DNA of 57,766 bases from JBAIYU01 sp036763085 (GTDB lineage: Bacteria > Bacillota > Negativicutes > DSM-1736 > Dendrosporobacteraceae): assembly GCF_036763085.1 (NCBI RefSeq), contig NZ_JBAIYU010000002.1, positions 1-57,766 of the forward strand, written 5' to 3'. Shown here one piece after another: positions 1-7,453 of the stretch. The notes beneath the pieces were generated by a model, which was not told the DNA's origin, searched no databases, and saw nothing but the letters and a program-made list of their open reading frames with translations. Both the position numbers and the translations under genes were made by a program. Every line of letters begins with the position of its first letter. Position 1 is the stretch's first letter.

Positions 1-2
1 CC

Positions 3-127
3 CTTTAGGGGCTGACTGAAAAGGTTATGCGGTTGGTAGACTTTTTCAGAGAGTCTTGAGACTCAGCTAGTGTCATGCCCTTATAGGGCGTAATCAAGCC
101 ACCCGTTTTACGGGTGGGTACTGACTA
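3..127. repeat. Left copy of 125-bp inverted repeat, mobile-element-like end
   Basis: This block is identical, in reverse complement, to the last 125 bases of the window. It carries a chain of small hairpins: CCACCCGT-TTT-ACGGGTGG (109-127 area), GCCCT-TAT-AGGGC, GAGTC-TTGA-GACTC and CCCC-TTTA-GGGG. Strings of subterminal hairpins like this are typical of IS200/IS605-type single-strand transposons or REP-like elements; the family is inference, since no transposase is in view. Its inner edge falls inside a minor pseudopilin gene. The shared block ends 127 nt from the window start, a common assembly k-mer size, so the window may simply be a contig bounded by a multicopy repeat. Confidence 0.85.
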
Positions 128-480
128 ACCGAACTAATTGCCGTTATTGTCCGGTCTACCCCCGAGCCAGTAACAATTACTTTATATGTGCCTGGAAATG
201 TTCCACTATAAGGTATTAGCGTGTTTTTACTTGTAGCGCTTTGTATTGCAGTATTATTAACAAAGATCGGATCACTCTTGAGTTTGACTAAGGCGTGAAC
301 GACCGCTGCCTCAGCTAAGTACTGCGCCATAATACCATCACGGAATTCACAGGCTATCTCTAACTCTGTTGTAGTTAAGGACATTAAAGCAGTGCCCATA
401 ACACTAAGGAAAGCCAACGCAACGAGCGCCATCACACCTGCGGTACCTTGCTGGGTTAAACTCTTTTTAAGCCTATACAT
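94..480 (-). pseudogene. PilX-like pilus assembly protein, 3' end replaced by repeat
   Basis: The product begins MYRLKKSLTQQGTAGVMALV, a short basic leader and then one hydrophobic helix followed by a small extracellular domain. This is the layout of PilX_N-type minor pilus proteins, which lack the usual G-FxxxE processing site. The ATG at 480 is preferred to an upstream ATG at 495 because GGGTG lies 9 nt before it. Bases 128-480 are unique DNA, but the last codons (YPPVKRVA, then stop) come from the 125-bp repeat, so the natural C-terminus is missing. It is the last gene of the pil operon; genes that often follow (pilM, pilN, pilO) would lie beyond the break. The truncation could be a real insertion or a contig edge. 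Confidence 0.7.
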
Positions 481-500
481 TAATATCACACCCATATAAG

Positions 501-1031
501 TTATGGATCTATAAATATGCTAGAGGCTGCAGTTTCAATAGTTATCTGCTGACCCGTTTGTAAATCTTCTGCCACGAGTTTGATTCCAATTGTCTTAGGC
601 AATAAATTTTTACTAAGTGCAAGAACAGATATCTCTAGATTACTAATATGTATAGTAGTGTTTGTGCTTCCTCCAGTTACCGGCTGGCTGCTACGACGAA
701 GTATGTACGGCGAATAGGCTGTATCTAGCTTATATGTTATTTTCTGATTCGGTGTCGCGTATTTATCAGTGACTATTTCGATCTGCTTGAAAGATAACAC
801 ATTAATTGATTTCGCGAATTTTACATCGCGGACAATACTGTCAACAGCGTAACGAGCGGTCTGTTGAACGTCAGTGCGACTAGTACCATTACGCCAAGCA
901 GCCATAGAAGTTGAGAGTACACCCGCAATGGCTGACAATAACATTGCAGTCAGCATTATTGCTGCAATAAGTTCAACTAACGTAGTCCCCTTCTGGCCTT
1001 TTAAACACTTAATTAATCTAAGTAAGTCCAT
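501..1031 (-). CDS. PilW-like minor pseudopilin (prepilin-type N-terminus)
   Basis: About 176 residues. Near the N-terminus it has a prepilin cleavage site, QKG-TTLVELIAAIML, followed by about 20 hydrophobic residues. PilD would cut after Gly and methylate the new N-terminus, with Glu at mature position 5. The rest is a beta-rich soluble domain with the 'RYAVDSIVRDVKFAKSI' stretch typical of PilW/ComGF-like minor pilins. The ATG at 1031 is chosen over an upstream TTG at 1040 because AAAGGTAG lies about 9 nt upstream. It is likely a minor pilin that primes or caps the type IV pilus. The family is solid; the exact subtype is inference. Confidence 0.8.
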   Translation of the reverse strand: MDLLRLIKCLKGQKGTTLVELIAAIMLTAMLLSAIAGVLSTSMAAWRNGTSRTDVQQTARYAVDSIVRDVKFAKSINVLSFKQIEIVTDKYATPNQKITYKLDTAYSPYILRRSSQPVTGGSTNTTIHISNLEISVLALSKNLLPKTIGIKLVAEDLQTGQQITIETAASSIFIDP

Positions 1032-1047
1032 TCCACTCAACTACCTT

Positions 1048-1458
1048 TTAAATGTGCTTAGAAAAAAACGTAGACAATTGAATAGCTTGGTTTTTATCTT
1101 CTGATTTCCATTCTACTCTAACTGTAACTTTGACTAAGTTATTATCTTCAGCAACAGAACCTGATTCAGTTTTTATATTGTAGGTAGTGTTGTTTAGTAC
1201 TAAAGGAGGGACTTGAGATGAGTCCTGCCATGGAATATTTGAATCATTTGCATGGCTGTACCAATAGTTGGAGTCCTTATTTTTTAGTAATTCCAGTTGC
1301 TTTTGCGCCAGATTGGCAGCAACAGTATAGTGAGCAGCTTGGGTGTTAGCCTTAAATGACTGTATATTTAGTGCTGGAAAAGCGAGTAGAGCAACAGTGA
1401 TAATAACAATAGCAACAATAACCTCTACCATTAGATAGCCCTGTTGTCTAAAAGTCAT
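1048..1458 (-). CDS. PilV-like minor pseudopilin
   Basis: 136 residues. The prepilin motif is short: MTFRQQG-YLMVEVIVAIVI, with Glu at mature position 5 and a hydrophobic helix to about residue 30. 'AANLAQKQLELLK' after the helix is characteristic of PilV/GspI-type pseudopilins. GGAGGACAAG gives a good SD before the ATG at 1458. It is translated as part of the pilus operon, 16 nt after the GspH-like gene ends upstream. It probably joins a minor-pilin complex at the pilus tip with the PilW- and FimT-like proteins beside it. Confidence 0.8.
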   Translation of the reverse strand: MTFRQQGYLMVEVIVAIVIITVALLAFPALNIQSFKANTQAAHYTVAANLAQKQLELLKNKDSNYWYSHANDSNIPWQDSSQVPPLVLNNTTYNIKTESGSVAEDNNLVKVTVRVEWKSEDKNQAIQLSTFFSKHI

Positions 1459-1480
1459 AAAACTTGTCCTCCGTTACAAT

Positions 1481-1930
1481 TTATTCTATTCGTATACGGC
1501 CGACTGCATCAACTATCACTTTTTTATAGACACTACCGCTGCGTAGATTAATTGTAACAGGAGTAACGATATAGCCATTTGTACCAAAGGATATTTTATT
1601 ATAAAATCCAACTACTTCAACAGTAGTTGGAAATATTTTCTTTTTAATTGTAACCGCGTTTTTAGTTATGTAATAACCATAAGGTGATGAAGTGTAAAAA
1701 TATAATGATGCTATTGGATCAGAGGAAATACCTAATGAACTTGAACCTGCTGTAGCATTGACAGAGTTTTGCTGCAGCCAGCGTAAATCAGCCGCCAACT
1801 CGCGAGCAGCATTATCAAGCTCAATCAGCGCCATTGAGTGGTTTATCCTTGGCACTGCAATACCAGCCACTAAGCCTAATATTGCGATAACAATGAGTAC
1901 TTCGATAGCGGTGAAACCTTTTTGTCTCAC
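1481..1930 (-). CDS. GspH/FimT-like minor pseudopilin
   Basis: 149 residues with leader MRQKG and mature start FTAIEVLIVIAIL, then the GspH domain ('AARELAADLRWLQQNSV') and a beta-rich tail. The start is GTG at 1930, placed 5 nt after AAGGTGG. It overlaps the pilD stop as GTGA, so translation is coupled to pilD. A GTG 9 nt further upstream is in frame but would sit on top of the SD. It is likely a minor pilin needed to initiate pilus assembly. FimT proteins of some species bind DNA during transformation; nothing here proves that role. Confidence 0.82.
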   Translation of the reverse strand: MRQKGFTAIEVLIVIAILGLVAGIAVPRINHSMALIELDNAARELAADLRWLQQNSVNATAGSSSLGISSDPIASLYFYTSSPYGYYITKNAVTIKKKIFPTTVEVVGFYNKISFGTNGYIVTPVTINLRSGSVYKKVIVDAVGRIRIE

Positions 1931-2727
1931 ATAATCCACCTTATGTAAAGTTTTAGAATATCAATTCCATAAAGGTAACTTATGAATGCACCTGCGGCAA
2001 TAAACGGCCCAAATGGAATATAGTCTTTTCTTCCTTTAAGCTTTAAGGCAAGTATAATTACGCCAAAGACGCCGCCTAGTATAAAGGAAATCAAAAGAGT
2101 CATAAGGGTAAACTTCCACCCCAACCAAAGACCTAAGGCTGCGGCGAATTTGATATCGCCTCCACCCATTCCCCCACGACTGGCAACAGCGATGAGCAAA
2201 AGCAAACCACCGCCTAATAGTGCGCCTAGAAGCATGTCAGGAATACTTGTGTAGCTGACAATAAAGCTAGTTTGTATATCAAATGAGCTTAAAATTTGGT
2301 TTATATTATTGAGAATAAGGTTTATAACAACACCAGCTCCTGCAAGCCATATAACGACCTTGTCAAGGATGAGCTGATGGTCGTAGTCAATAAAAGTGAT
2401 TACGATCAAAAAGGATGTTAGGATTAGTGCTTTGGTTAGTTCTAGAGTTATATCTAGCTTTAGAAAACATACGCTAAACAGAATACCTGTTAATAATTCC
2501 ACCAACGGATAGCGAATAGATATTTGCGTATTACAGTAACGGCATTTACCAAAAAGCATTAGCCAACTTGCAACAGGAATTAAATCAAATAGTTTCAGAT
2601 TGCTTTTGCAACTATAACAATAGGAACTGGGAAAAACTACGGACTCTCCTTTTGGCAGTCGATAGATACATACATTCAGAAAACTACCAATTAGTAGACC
2701 TATTAAAATGGTATATGTAAAATTCAT
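1927..2727 (-). CDS. pilD: Prepilin peptidase / N-methyltransferase
   Basis: 266 residues, integral membrane, A24 aspartic peptidase family. It cleaves prepilin leaders after Gly and methylates the new N-terminus. The N-terminal zinc-type module is present: two CxxC pairs, 'CYSCKSNL' and 'CRYC', around residues 37-65. The two catalytic Asp motifs are visible: 'FIDYDHQLI' (about residue 112) and 'GMGGGDIKFAAALG' near residue 190. There are seven or eight hydrophobic segments. AAAGGA lies 6 nt before the ATG. The gene is separated from pilA by a stem-loop and overlaps the downstream pseudopilin start. Its substrates are presumably PilA and the three downstream proteins with G-FxxxE-like sites. 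Confidence 0.93.
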   Translation of the reverse strand: MNFTYTILIGLLIGSFLNVCIYRLPKGESVVFPSSYCYSCKSNLKLFDLIPVASWLMLFGKCRYCNTQISIRYPLVELLTGILFSVCFLKLDITLELTKALILTSFLIVITFIDYDHQLILDKVVIWLAGAGVVINLILNNINQILSSFDIQTSFIVSYTSIPDMLLGALLGGGLLLLIAVASRGGMGGGDIKFAAALGLWLGWKFTLMTLLISFILGGVFGVIILALKLKGRKDYIPFGPFIAAGAFISYLYGIDILKLYIRWIM

Positions 2728-2751
2728 AATAAATCCTTTATATTTAGATCA

Positions 2752-2775
2752 CCAAGGCGGCACTAGCCGCCTTGG
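2752..2775 (-). terminator. Stem-loop between pilA and pilD (partial terminator/processing)
   Basis: Perfect 10-bp stem CCAAGGCGGC with a 4-nt loop, located after the pilA stop codon in the transcript direction. The U-run after it is poor, so it probably attenuates transcription or protects the 3' end of pilA mRNA. This would raise pilin level above that of the downstream genes. Confidence 0.6.
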
Positions 2776-2784
2776 AATTTTGTA

Positions 2785-3186
2785 TTACTTTGTAAAAGTA
2801 GTCTCGCTCGAATATTGATAAGTTCCAGATGCTTTAGAGTAAGCAATTCTGCCATCGTTAACTACATAATGCCCGCCGTAGCCAGCAGGAACAGGTGGCA
2901 ATGGATCAATTTGGTTAGTAAGTGCTGTTTTTGTTGCAGTAGTCGCTGTGCTATCAACGACAGTATCTTTAGTTAGAGCTGCGCTATTCACAAGGAACAT
3001 CGCATAAGCACCCTCTAATGTTCTAAGGTCGGCTTGAATCTTAGCAGTTTTTGCACTATCCGATGCCGCAGTAAGCTTAGGTACTGCGATAGCTGCTAAT
3101 ATGCCAATAATTGCAATAACCACCATTAATTCTACCAGTGTAAAACCTTTTTGATTTTTCATTTTTTTTCTTAAATCATTCAACAT
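2785..3186 (-). CDS. pilA: Major type IV pilin
   Basis: About 133 residues with a textbook prepilin: basic leader MLNDLRKKMKNQKG, then FTLVELMVVIAIIGILAAIA, Glu at mature position 5, and a short soluble domain. The start is ATG 3186; the longer frame from 3204 begins inside the SD (GGGAGGTG). The predicted mature protein is only about 119 residues, like the short pilins of Clostridia and Geobacter. Few aromatic residues lie in the helix, so a conductive-pilus role is not suggested by sequence alone. It sits downstream of pilC and is the only major-pilin-like gene in the operon. The leader is cut by PilD; PilB drives assembly and PilT retraction. Confidence 0.92.
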   Translation of the reverse strand: MLNDLRKKMKNQKGFTLVELMVVIAIIGILAAIAVPKLTAASDSAKTAKIQADLRTLEGAYAMFLVNSAALTKDTVVDSTATTATKTALTNQIDPLPPVPAGYGGHYVVNDGRIAYSKASGTYQYSSETTFTK

Positions 3187-3221
3187 AAATTCACCTCCCT
3201 TCATTTAAAAGTATACTTAAA

Positions 3222-4442
3222 TTACATATGGACAGTTGTTATAACATCAAACATAGGCAATGCAACTGATATGACAATTGCCCCAATTATTACCCCAAGC
3301 ACACCTATTAAGATCGGTTCCAATAAACTATTAAGTCTATTTACACTATCATCAACTTCACTCTCATAAAAATCGGCTATCTTATCTAACATTTTATCTA
3401 ATTCACCAGTCTCTTCGCCAACCGCTACCATTTGAATAACTAACGGCGTAAAAATATTACTACTACCTAAGGGTGTTGATAATCCTAAGCCTTCACGAAT
3501 ACTTATTTGAGCTGTTGTCAAAGCATTCACAATCGGAATGCTATCAGTTGTCTTCTTTACTACTTCAAGGGCGGTGATAATAGGAACCCCTCCCCTTAGA
3601 AGAGTTCCAAATGTTCTGCTAAATCGTGCAATTGCAATCTTCTTAATTAATATTCCGAATACAGGTAATCTCAGTGATAGAGAATCAACATGTCCACGGT
3701 ATTTAGGTATTTTATACAAATATACAAGTCCTAATATTATTGCGACAACTAACAATAAGAGAACTGGCCAATAATTTTGCATAAAGTTACTTAATAAGAT
3801 TAATATTTTAGTAGGAAGAGGTAATTCAGTTTTCATACCCTCAAACATCTTCATAAAGGTCGGTAGTACAAATGTTAGGATAAATGCAACTGCCAACGCC
3901 GCCATAGTTAGTACTACTGCCGGATAAGTCATAGCTGACTTTACCTTTTCATTCATTTTATATTGTTTTTCATAGTGGGTAGCCAGACGAGCCAGTACTT
4001 CATCCAGCACACCACCTACTTCGCCTGCTTCAATCATGTTTATCATTAGATTAGGAAATATTTTAGGATGGTCTGACATGGCATGCGATAATGATTCACC
4101 CTCTTGAACTTTTTTCAAAACATCTTTGAAGGCATCTTTTAGTTTCGGATGATCGGTCTGCTCAATTATTGTATTTAACGCAGTTATGAGCGACATGCCT
4201 GCGTTTATCATCGTGGAGAACTGCCAGCAAACTACAGCTAAGTCTTTGAGTTTTACTGGTTTTAAATTATTAATTGACGCAATAAGTGATTTTTTTGATT
4301 TTTGTTCCTTTATTTGCGTTATAAAATATCCCTTTTCCCTAATGAAGGTGGCAACTGCAGCTTGGTTTTCTGCTACAATAGTGCCGGACAACAATTGCCC
4401 TGATCGATCCTTGGCCTTATAGGCAAATGTTTTTGCCACCAT
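3222..4442 (-). CDS. pilC: Type IV pilus inner membrane platform protein
   Basis: 406 residues, the usual length of PilC/GspF. It has two tandem T2SSF domains (about residues 70-195 and 275-395), each followed by hydrophobic segments, with conserved 'MINMIEAGEVGGVLDEVL' and 'MVAVGEETGELDKML' helices. It is the membrane platform that couples the PilB and PilT ATPases to pilin extraction from the bilayer. GGAG 5 nt before ATG supports the start. It lies between pilT and pilA in the operon. Confidence 0.93.
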   Translation of the reverse strand: MVAKTFAYKAKDRSGQLLSGTIVAENQAAVATFIREKGYFITQIKEQKSKKSLIASINNLKPVKLKDLAVVCWQFSTMINAGMSLITALNTIIEQTDHPKLKDAFKDVLKKVQEGESLSHAMSDHPKIFPNLMINMIEAGEVGGVLDEVLARLATHYEKQYKMNEKVKSAMTYPAVVLTMAALAVAFILTFVLPTFMKMFEGMKTELPLPTKILILLSNFMQNYWPVLLLLVVAIILGLVYLYKIPKYRGHVDSLSLRLPVFGILIKKIAIARFSRTFGTLLRGGVPIITALEVVKKTTDSIPIVNALTTAQISIREGLGLSTPLGSSNIFTPLVIQMVAVGEETGELDKMLDKIADFYESEVDDSVNRLNSLLEPILIGVLGVIIGAIVISVALPMFDVITTVHM

Positions 4443-4477
4443 TACAACTCCATTCTACATTTATATATAAAGGTTAA

Positions 4478-5536
4478 TTAGTAACTGCTGCATAGGCGGC
4501 TGAAACCGTCTTGATCCGTGGCTCTAGACAAGGCTTCTTCGTATGAAATCAAGCCGCCGCGGTACAGATTGCGCAGGGCATTATCCATAGACTGCATATT
4601 AAGCTTCCCGCCAGTCTGAATGGCTGAAATAATCTGGTGAGTCTTGCCTTCACGAATTAGATTTCTTATCGCAGGTGTTGCTACAAGTATTTCTAGAGCA
4701 GCTATTCGCCCTGACCCATCCGATCTTGGGAGAAGCTGCTGAGCTACAATACCCTGAAGAGTTAATGATAGCTGAATGCGGATTTGCTGCTGCTGATAGG
4801 GAGGAAAGACATCTATTATCCTGTCAATAGTTTGAGCAGCATCACCTGTATGCAACGTAGCGAAAACCAAGTGGCCTGTTTCAGCCGCTGTAATGGCTGT
4901 CGCAATCGTCTCGGGATCACGCATCTCACCAACCAAAATTACATCAGGATCTTCCCTGAGTGCTGCTCTCAATGCAGTTGAAAACGAGCTGGTATCGGCG
5001 TGCAGTTCACGCTGGTTAATTATCGAATTATTGTGTTTATGAAGATACTCTATCGGGTCTTCCAAAGTTATCACATGGCAGGACCTTGTTAAATTTATTA
5101 GGTTAATCATAGCTGCCAATGTTGTTGATTTACCGCTGCCTGTCGGGCCAGTAACAAGTACAAGTCCGCGAGGTTTAAGAGCCATGGTTTTAAGTACTTC
5201 TGGGTGTCCTAACTGTTCTAAAGTTGGAATCTTATCTGCAACCAATCGAATGACAATAGCAGTTGAACCGCGTTGCCGAAAAGCATTCACACGGAATCTG
5301 CTTAGGCCAGCAATTGCGTAAGAGAAATCCAACTCACCGGTCTGCGCAAATTTTGCTCGCTGCTCCTCTGTGGTTATTGCTTCTAGGGCAGCTAGCGTAT
5401 CATTTGGCAGTAACCTTGGTGCCGCATTACTAAAAACTAAACTGCCATTAACTCTAAAAGCCGGCGGTACACCAACTGTTATATGTAAATCAGAAGCTTT
5501 TCGTAAAAATGCCTCATGTAATAAGTCGTTCATCAT
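4478..5536 (-). CDS. pilT: Type IV pilus retraction ATPase
   Basis: 352 residues. Walker A 'GPTGSGKSTTLAAMI' is near residue 128, then the Asp box, Walker B 'ALREDPDVILVGEMRD' and the His box 'GHLVFATLHTGDAA'. There is no N-terminal MshEN domain, which separates it from PilB. PilT hexamers depolymerise the pilus to power twitching or DNA uptake. The C-terminal region lacks a clear AIRNLIRE-to-end tail change; 'IRNLIREGKTHQI' matches the PilT AIRNLIRE motif well. It follows pilB after a 16-nt gap and is clearly co-transcribed. Confidence 0.93.
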   Translation of the reverse strand: MMNDLLHEAFLRKASDLHITVGVPPAFRVNGSLVFSNAAPRLLPNDTLAALEAITTEEQRAKFAQTGELDFSYAIAGLSRFRVNAFRQRGSTAIVIRLVADKIPTLEQLGHPEVLKTMALKPRGLVLVTGPTGSGKSTTLAAMINLINLTRSCHVITLEDPIEYLHKHNNSIINQRELHADTSSFSTALRAALREDPDVILVGEMRDPETIATAITAAETGHLVFATLHTGDAAQTIDRIIDVFPPYQQQQIRIQLSLTLQGIVAQQLLPRSDGSGRIAALEILVATPAIRNLIREGKTHQIISAIQTGGKLNMQSMDNALRNLYRGGLISYEEALSRATDQDGFSRLCSSY

Positions 5537-5552
5537 ATAGCTGGTTCCTCCA

Positions 5553-7229
5553 CTATATACCCGAATACGCTACCCTCATAACTTCTTCAATCGTTGTCAG
5601 TCCATCAAGAGCTTTGTCTATACCATCTTGCTTCATAGTGCGCATACCTTGTCTGCTGGCAGCAGCACCTAATTCATCACTAGATACTCTTTTATTAATA
5701 AGACCGCGAATTTCCGAATCAATAATCATTACTTCATGAATAGCCATTCGTCCACGATAGCCTGTATATCCGCAGCGCGCACAGCCTATACCCTTATGTA
5801 ACAGTACTGGCTCATCTTTTTTGAGTCCGAGGAAAATTCCTTCAGGTGAGTCTGGGGTTTGCATATAGGGCTGCTTACAGTCAGGACAAATAGTCCTGAC
5901 AAGTCGCTGAGCAACAACACCTAGAACAGATGATGCTACTAAGAATGGCTCAACATCCATATCTAGTAATCGCGAAATTGCTCCTGGCGCATCATTTGTA
6001 TGCAGTGTGCTGAGAACCAAGTGACCCGTTAATGCAGCTCTTACGGCAATATCAGCCGTTTCATTGTCGCGAATCTCGCCGACCATTACAATGTTCGGAT
6101 CTTGGCGCAAAATTGAGCGTAGGCCGTTGGCAAAAGTTAGTCCAGCTTTAAAGTTTACCTGCACTTGATTAATGCCGTCGAGTCGATACTCTACTGGGTC
6201 TTCAACAGTAATTATATTTTTTCCAGGCAAGTTAAGTCCGGTAAGTGTAGAGTAAAGTGTTGTTGTTTTACCCGAACCAGTTGGACCAGTAACTAATATC
6301 ATACCGTATGACTGACTAACTAAGGTCTTAAACCTCTTTTGGTTATCTTCGGTAAAACCCAGTTTGTTAACATCTAAAATAATCGCTTTTTTATCTAGAA
6401 TCCTCATTACCACTTTTTCACCTAGAATAGTTGGTAGTGTTGAAACGCGTAAATCTATTTCCCGACCTGCCTCTTGAAACTTAATGCGTCCGTCTTGTGG
6501 TACGCGCTTCTCGGCAATATCCATATCGCTTATAATCTTAATCCTAGAAACTATGGGTGGATGGGTGTGCGGAGGAAAGGATGCAGTCTCTCGCAGTACC
6601 CCATCAATACGATAGCGTATTCTAAGCGATGTCGCCTGTGGTTCAATATGTATATCACTAGCTCGTTCTTTAATTGCTTGGCTGATTAGTGAATTAACAA
6701 CATTTATAACAGGAGCATCATTTGCGGTTTCAACTTCAGCAATGTCAGTTACATCATGGGCACTAATCTTACTTACAACCTTTTCTACAAGCTCCTGCAC
6801 TCCATAGGATTCACTAATTGCCTGGACAATTTCCCGCTCTGAAGCTATAACTGGTTCAATATCACAGCCGCAAACCATGCGGACGTCATCAATTGCGTAA
6901 AAATTAGTTGGATCAACCATAGCTAAAACGAGCTTTTTGCCGACTTTTTTAACGGGAATAACTTGATATCGCTCTGCTAAAGCCTGGGGAATTGCTGAAG
7001 CTATTTCGCGGCTTATCTTAATATCCGAAAGCTGCATATGTGGAACTCCAAGCTGAAATTCCAAGGCTTCAATAATATTTTGTTCGGTAACGTAGCCAAG
7101 GTTTATTAAAACCTTCCCTAGCCGTTCATTAGTCTTCTTCTGCACAACGAGCGCTTTATCAAGCTGTTCTTGTGTCATAAAGTTAGCTTCAATTAATAAG
7201 TCACCTAATCGCTTACGGCTCTTAAGCAA
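5553..7229 (-). CDS. pilB: Type IV pilus assembly ATPase
   Basis: About 558 residues. The N-terminal MshEN/GspE_N domain (residues 1-150) is the class that binds c-di-GMP in several PilB/MshE proteins. The T2SSE domain has Walker A 'GPTGSGKTTTLYS', Walker B 'ILRQDPNIVMVGEIRD' and a tetracysteine zinc motif 'CPDC...CARC' near residue 460. The start is taken as TTG 7229, 6 nt after GGTGGT; the longer frame starts at another TTG (7259) inside the terminator stem. First gene of the pil operon, it is preceded by a structured leader and a sigma-H-like promoter. It powers pilin polymerisation through PilC. Confidence 0.93.
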   Translation of the reverse strand: MLKSRKRLGDLLIEANFMTQEQLDKALVVQKKTNERLGKVLINLGYVTEQNIIEALEFQLGVPHMQLSDIKISREIASAIPQALAERYQVIPVKKVGKKLVLAMVDPTNFYAIDDVRMVCGCDIEPVIASEREIVQAISESYGVQELVEKVVSKISAHDVTDIAEVETANDAPVINVVNSLISQAIKERASDIHIEPQATSLRIRYRIDGVLRETASFPPHTHPPIVSRIKIISDMDIAEKRVPQDGRIKFQEAGREIDLRVSTLPTILGEKVVMRILDKKAIILDVNKLGFTEDNQKRFKTLVSQSYGMILVTGPTGSGKTTTLYSTLTGLNLPGKNIITVEDPVEYRLDGINQVQVNFKAGLTFANGLRSILRQDPNIVMVGEIRDNETADIAVRAALTGHLVLSTLHTNDAPGAISRLLDMDVEPFLVASSVLGVVAQRLVRTICPDCKQPYMQTPDSPEGIFLGLKKDEPVLLHKGIGCARCGYTGYRGRMAIHEVMIIDSEIRGLINKRVSSDELGAAASRQGMRTMKQDGIDKALDGLTTIEEVMRVAYSGI

Positions 7230-7248
7230 AATTTCACCACCTAAAATT

Positions 7249-7303
7249 AAAAAAAGCAACCAAAACTAACTAAACACATACAAATGTTTAATTGGCCGGT
7301 TGC
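7249..7303 (-). terminator. Intrinsic terminator inside the pilB leader
   Basis: Read on the minus strand, GCAACC (7303-7298) pairs with GGTTGC (7261-7256). A 9-bp inner stem AATTAAACA/TGTTTAGTT closes a 6- to 8-nt loop, and seven U residues follow at 7255-7249. It lies after the sigma-H-like promoter and only about 20 nt before the pilB start, so full-length mRNA requires readthrough or antitermination. Confidence 0.7.
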
Positions 7304-7378
7304 ACTACTTGCTCCCCTCAGGCTTGAAGTGCCCACATTCGTCCTGAATATCATTGCTTCCAATAAATATTTATTTCT
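7304..7378 (-). promoter_or_regulatory. Structured pilB leader, candidate riboswitch/attenuator aptamer
   Basis: About 75 nt of leader RNA between the predicted start of transcription and the terminator. It contains a likely stem GCACT...AGTGC whose 3' arm runs directly into the GCAACC arm of the terminator. The two structures could therefore compete. GC-rich conserved-looking blocks (GGGCACTTC, GAGGGGAGC) contrast with the AT-rich flanks. I could not match it to c-di-GMP-I or -II, T-box or other aptamer consensus sequences by eye. Confidence 0.4.
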
Positions 7379-7385
7379 CACAATT

Positions 7386-7413
7386 GTTATTCGCGATTTA
7401 TGGGGAACTTCCT
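7386..7413 (-). promoter_or_regulatory. Sigma-H-like promoter of the pil operon
   Basis: Minus-strand AGGAAGT (7413-7407), 14 nt, GAATAAC (7392-7386). This fits the Spo0H consensus RnAGGAwWW-N11/12-RnnGAATww, as spacing to GAAT is 14-15 nt in that consensus. Transcription would begin near 7379 and give a leader of about 150 nt before pilB. Confidence 0.6.
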
Positions 7414-7453
7414 GCTAATACAACAGTAAGTTATTATAAAATTTTACAAAGAT

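Noticed and set aside
7304..7378. Known c-di-GMP riboswitch
   Set aside because: The hallmark GCAAAC, GACGCAAAGC and terminal GGTAGCCGGGT-type blocks of class I, and class II signatures, are not visible. Kept only as an unclassified candidate.
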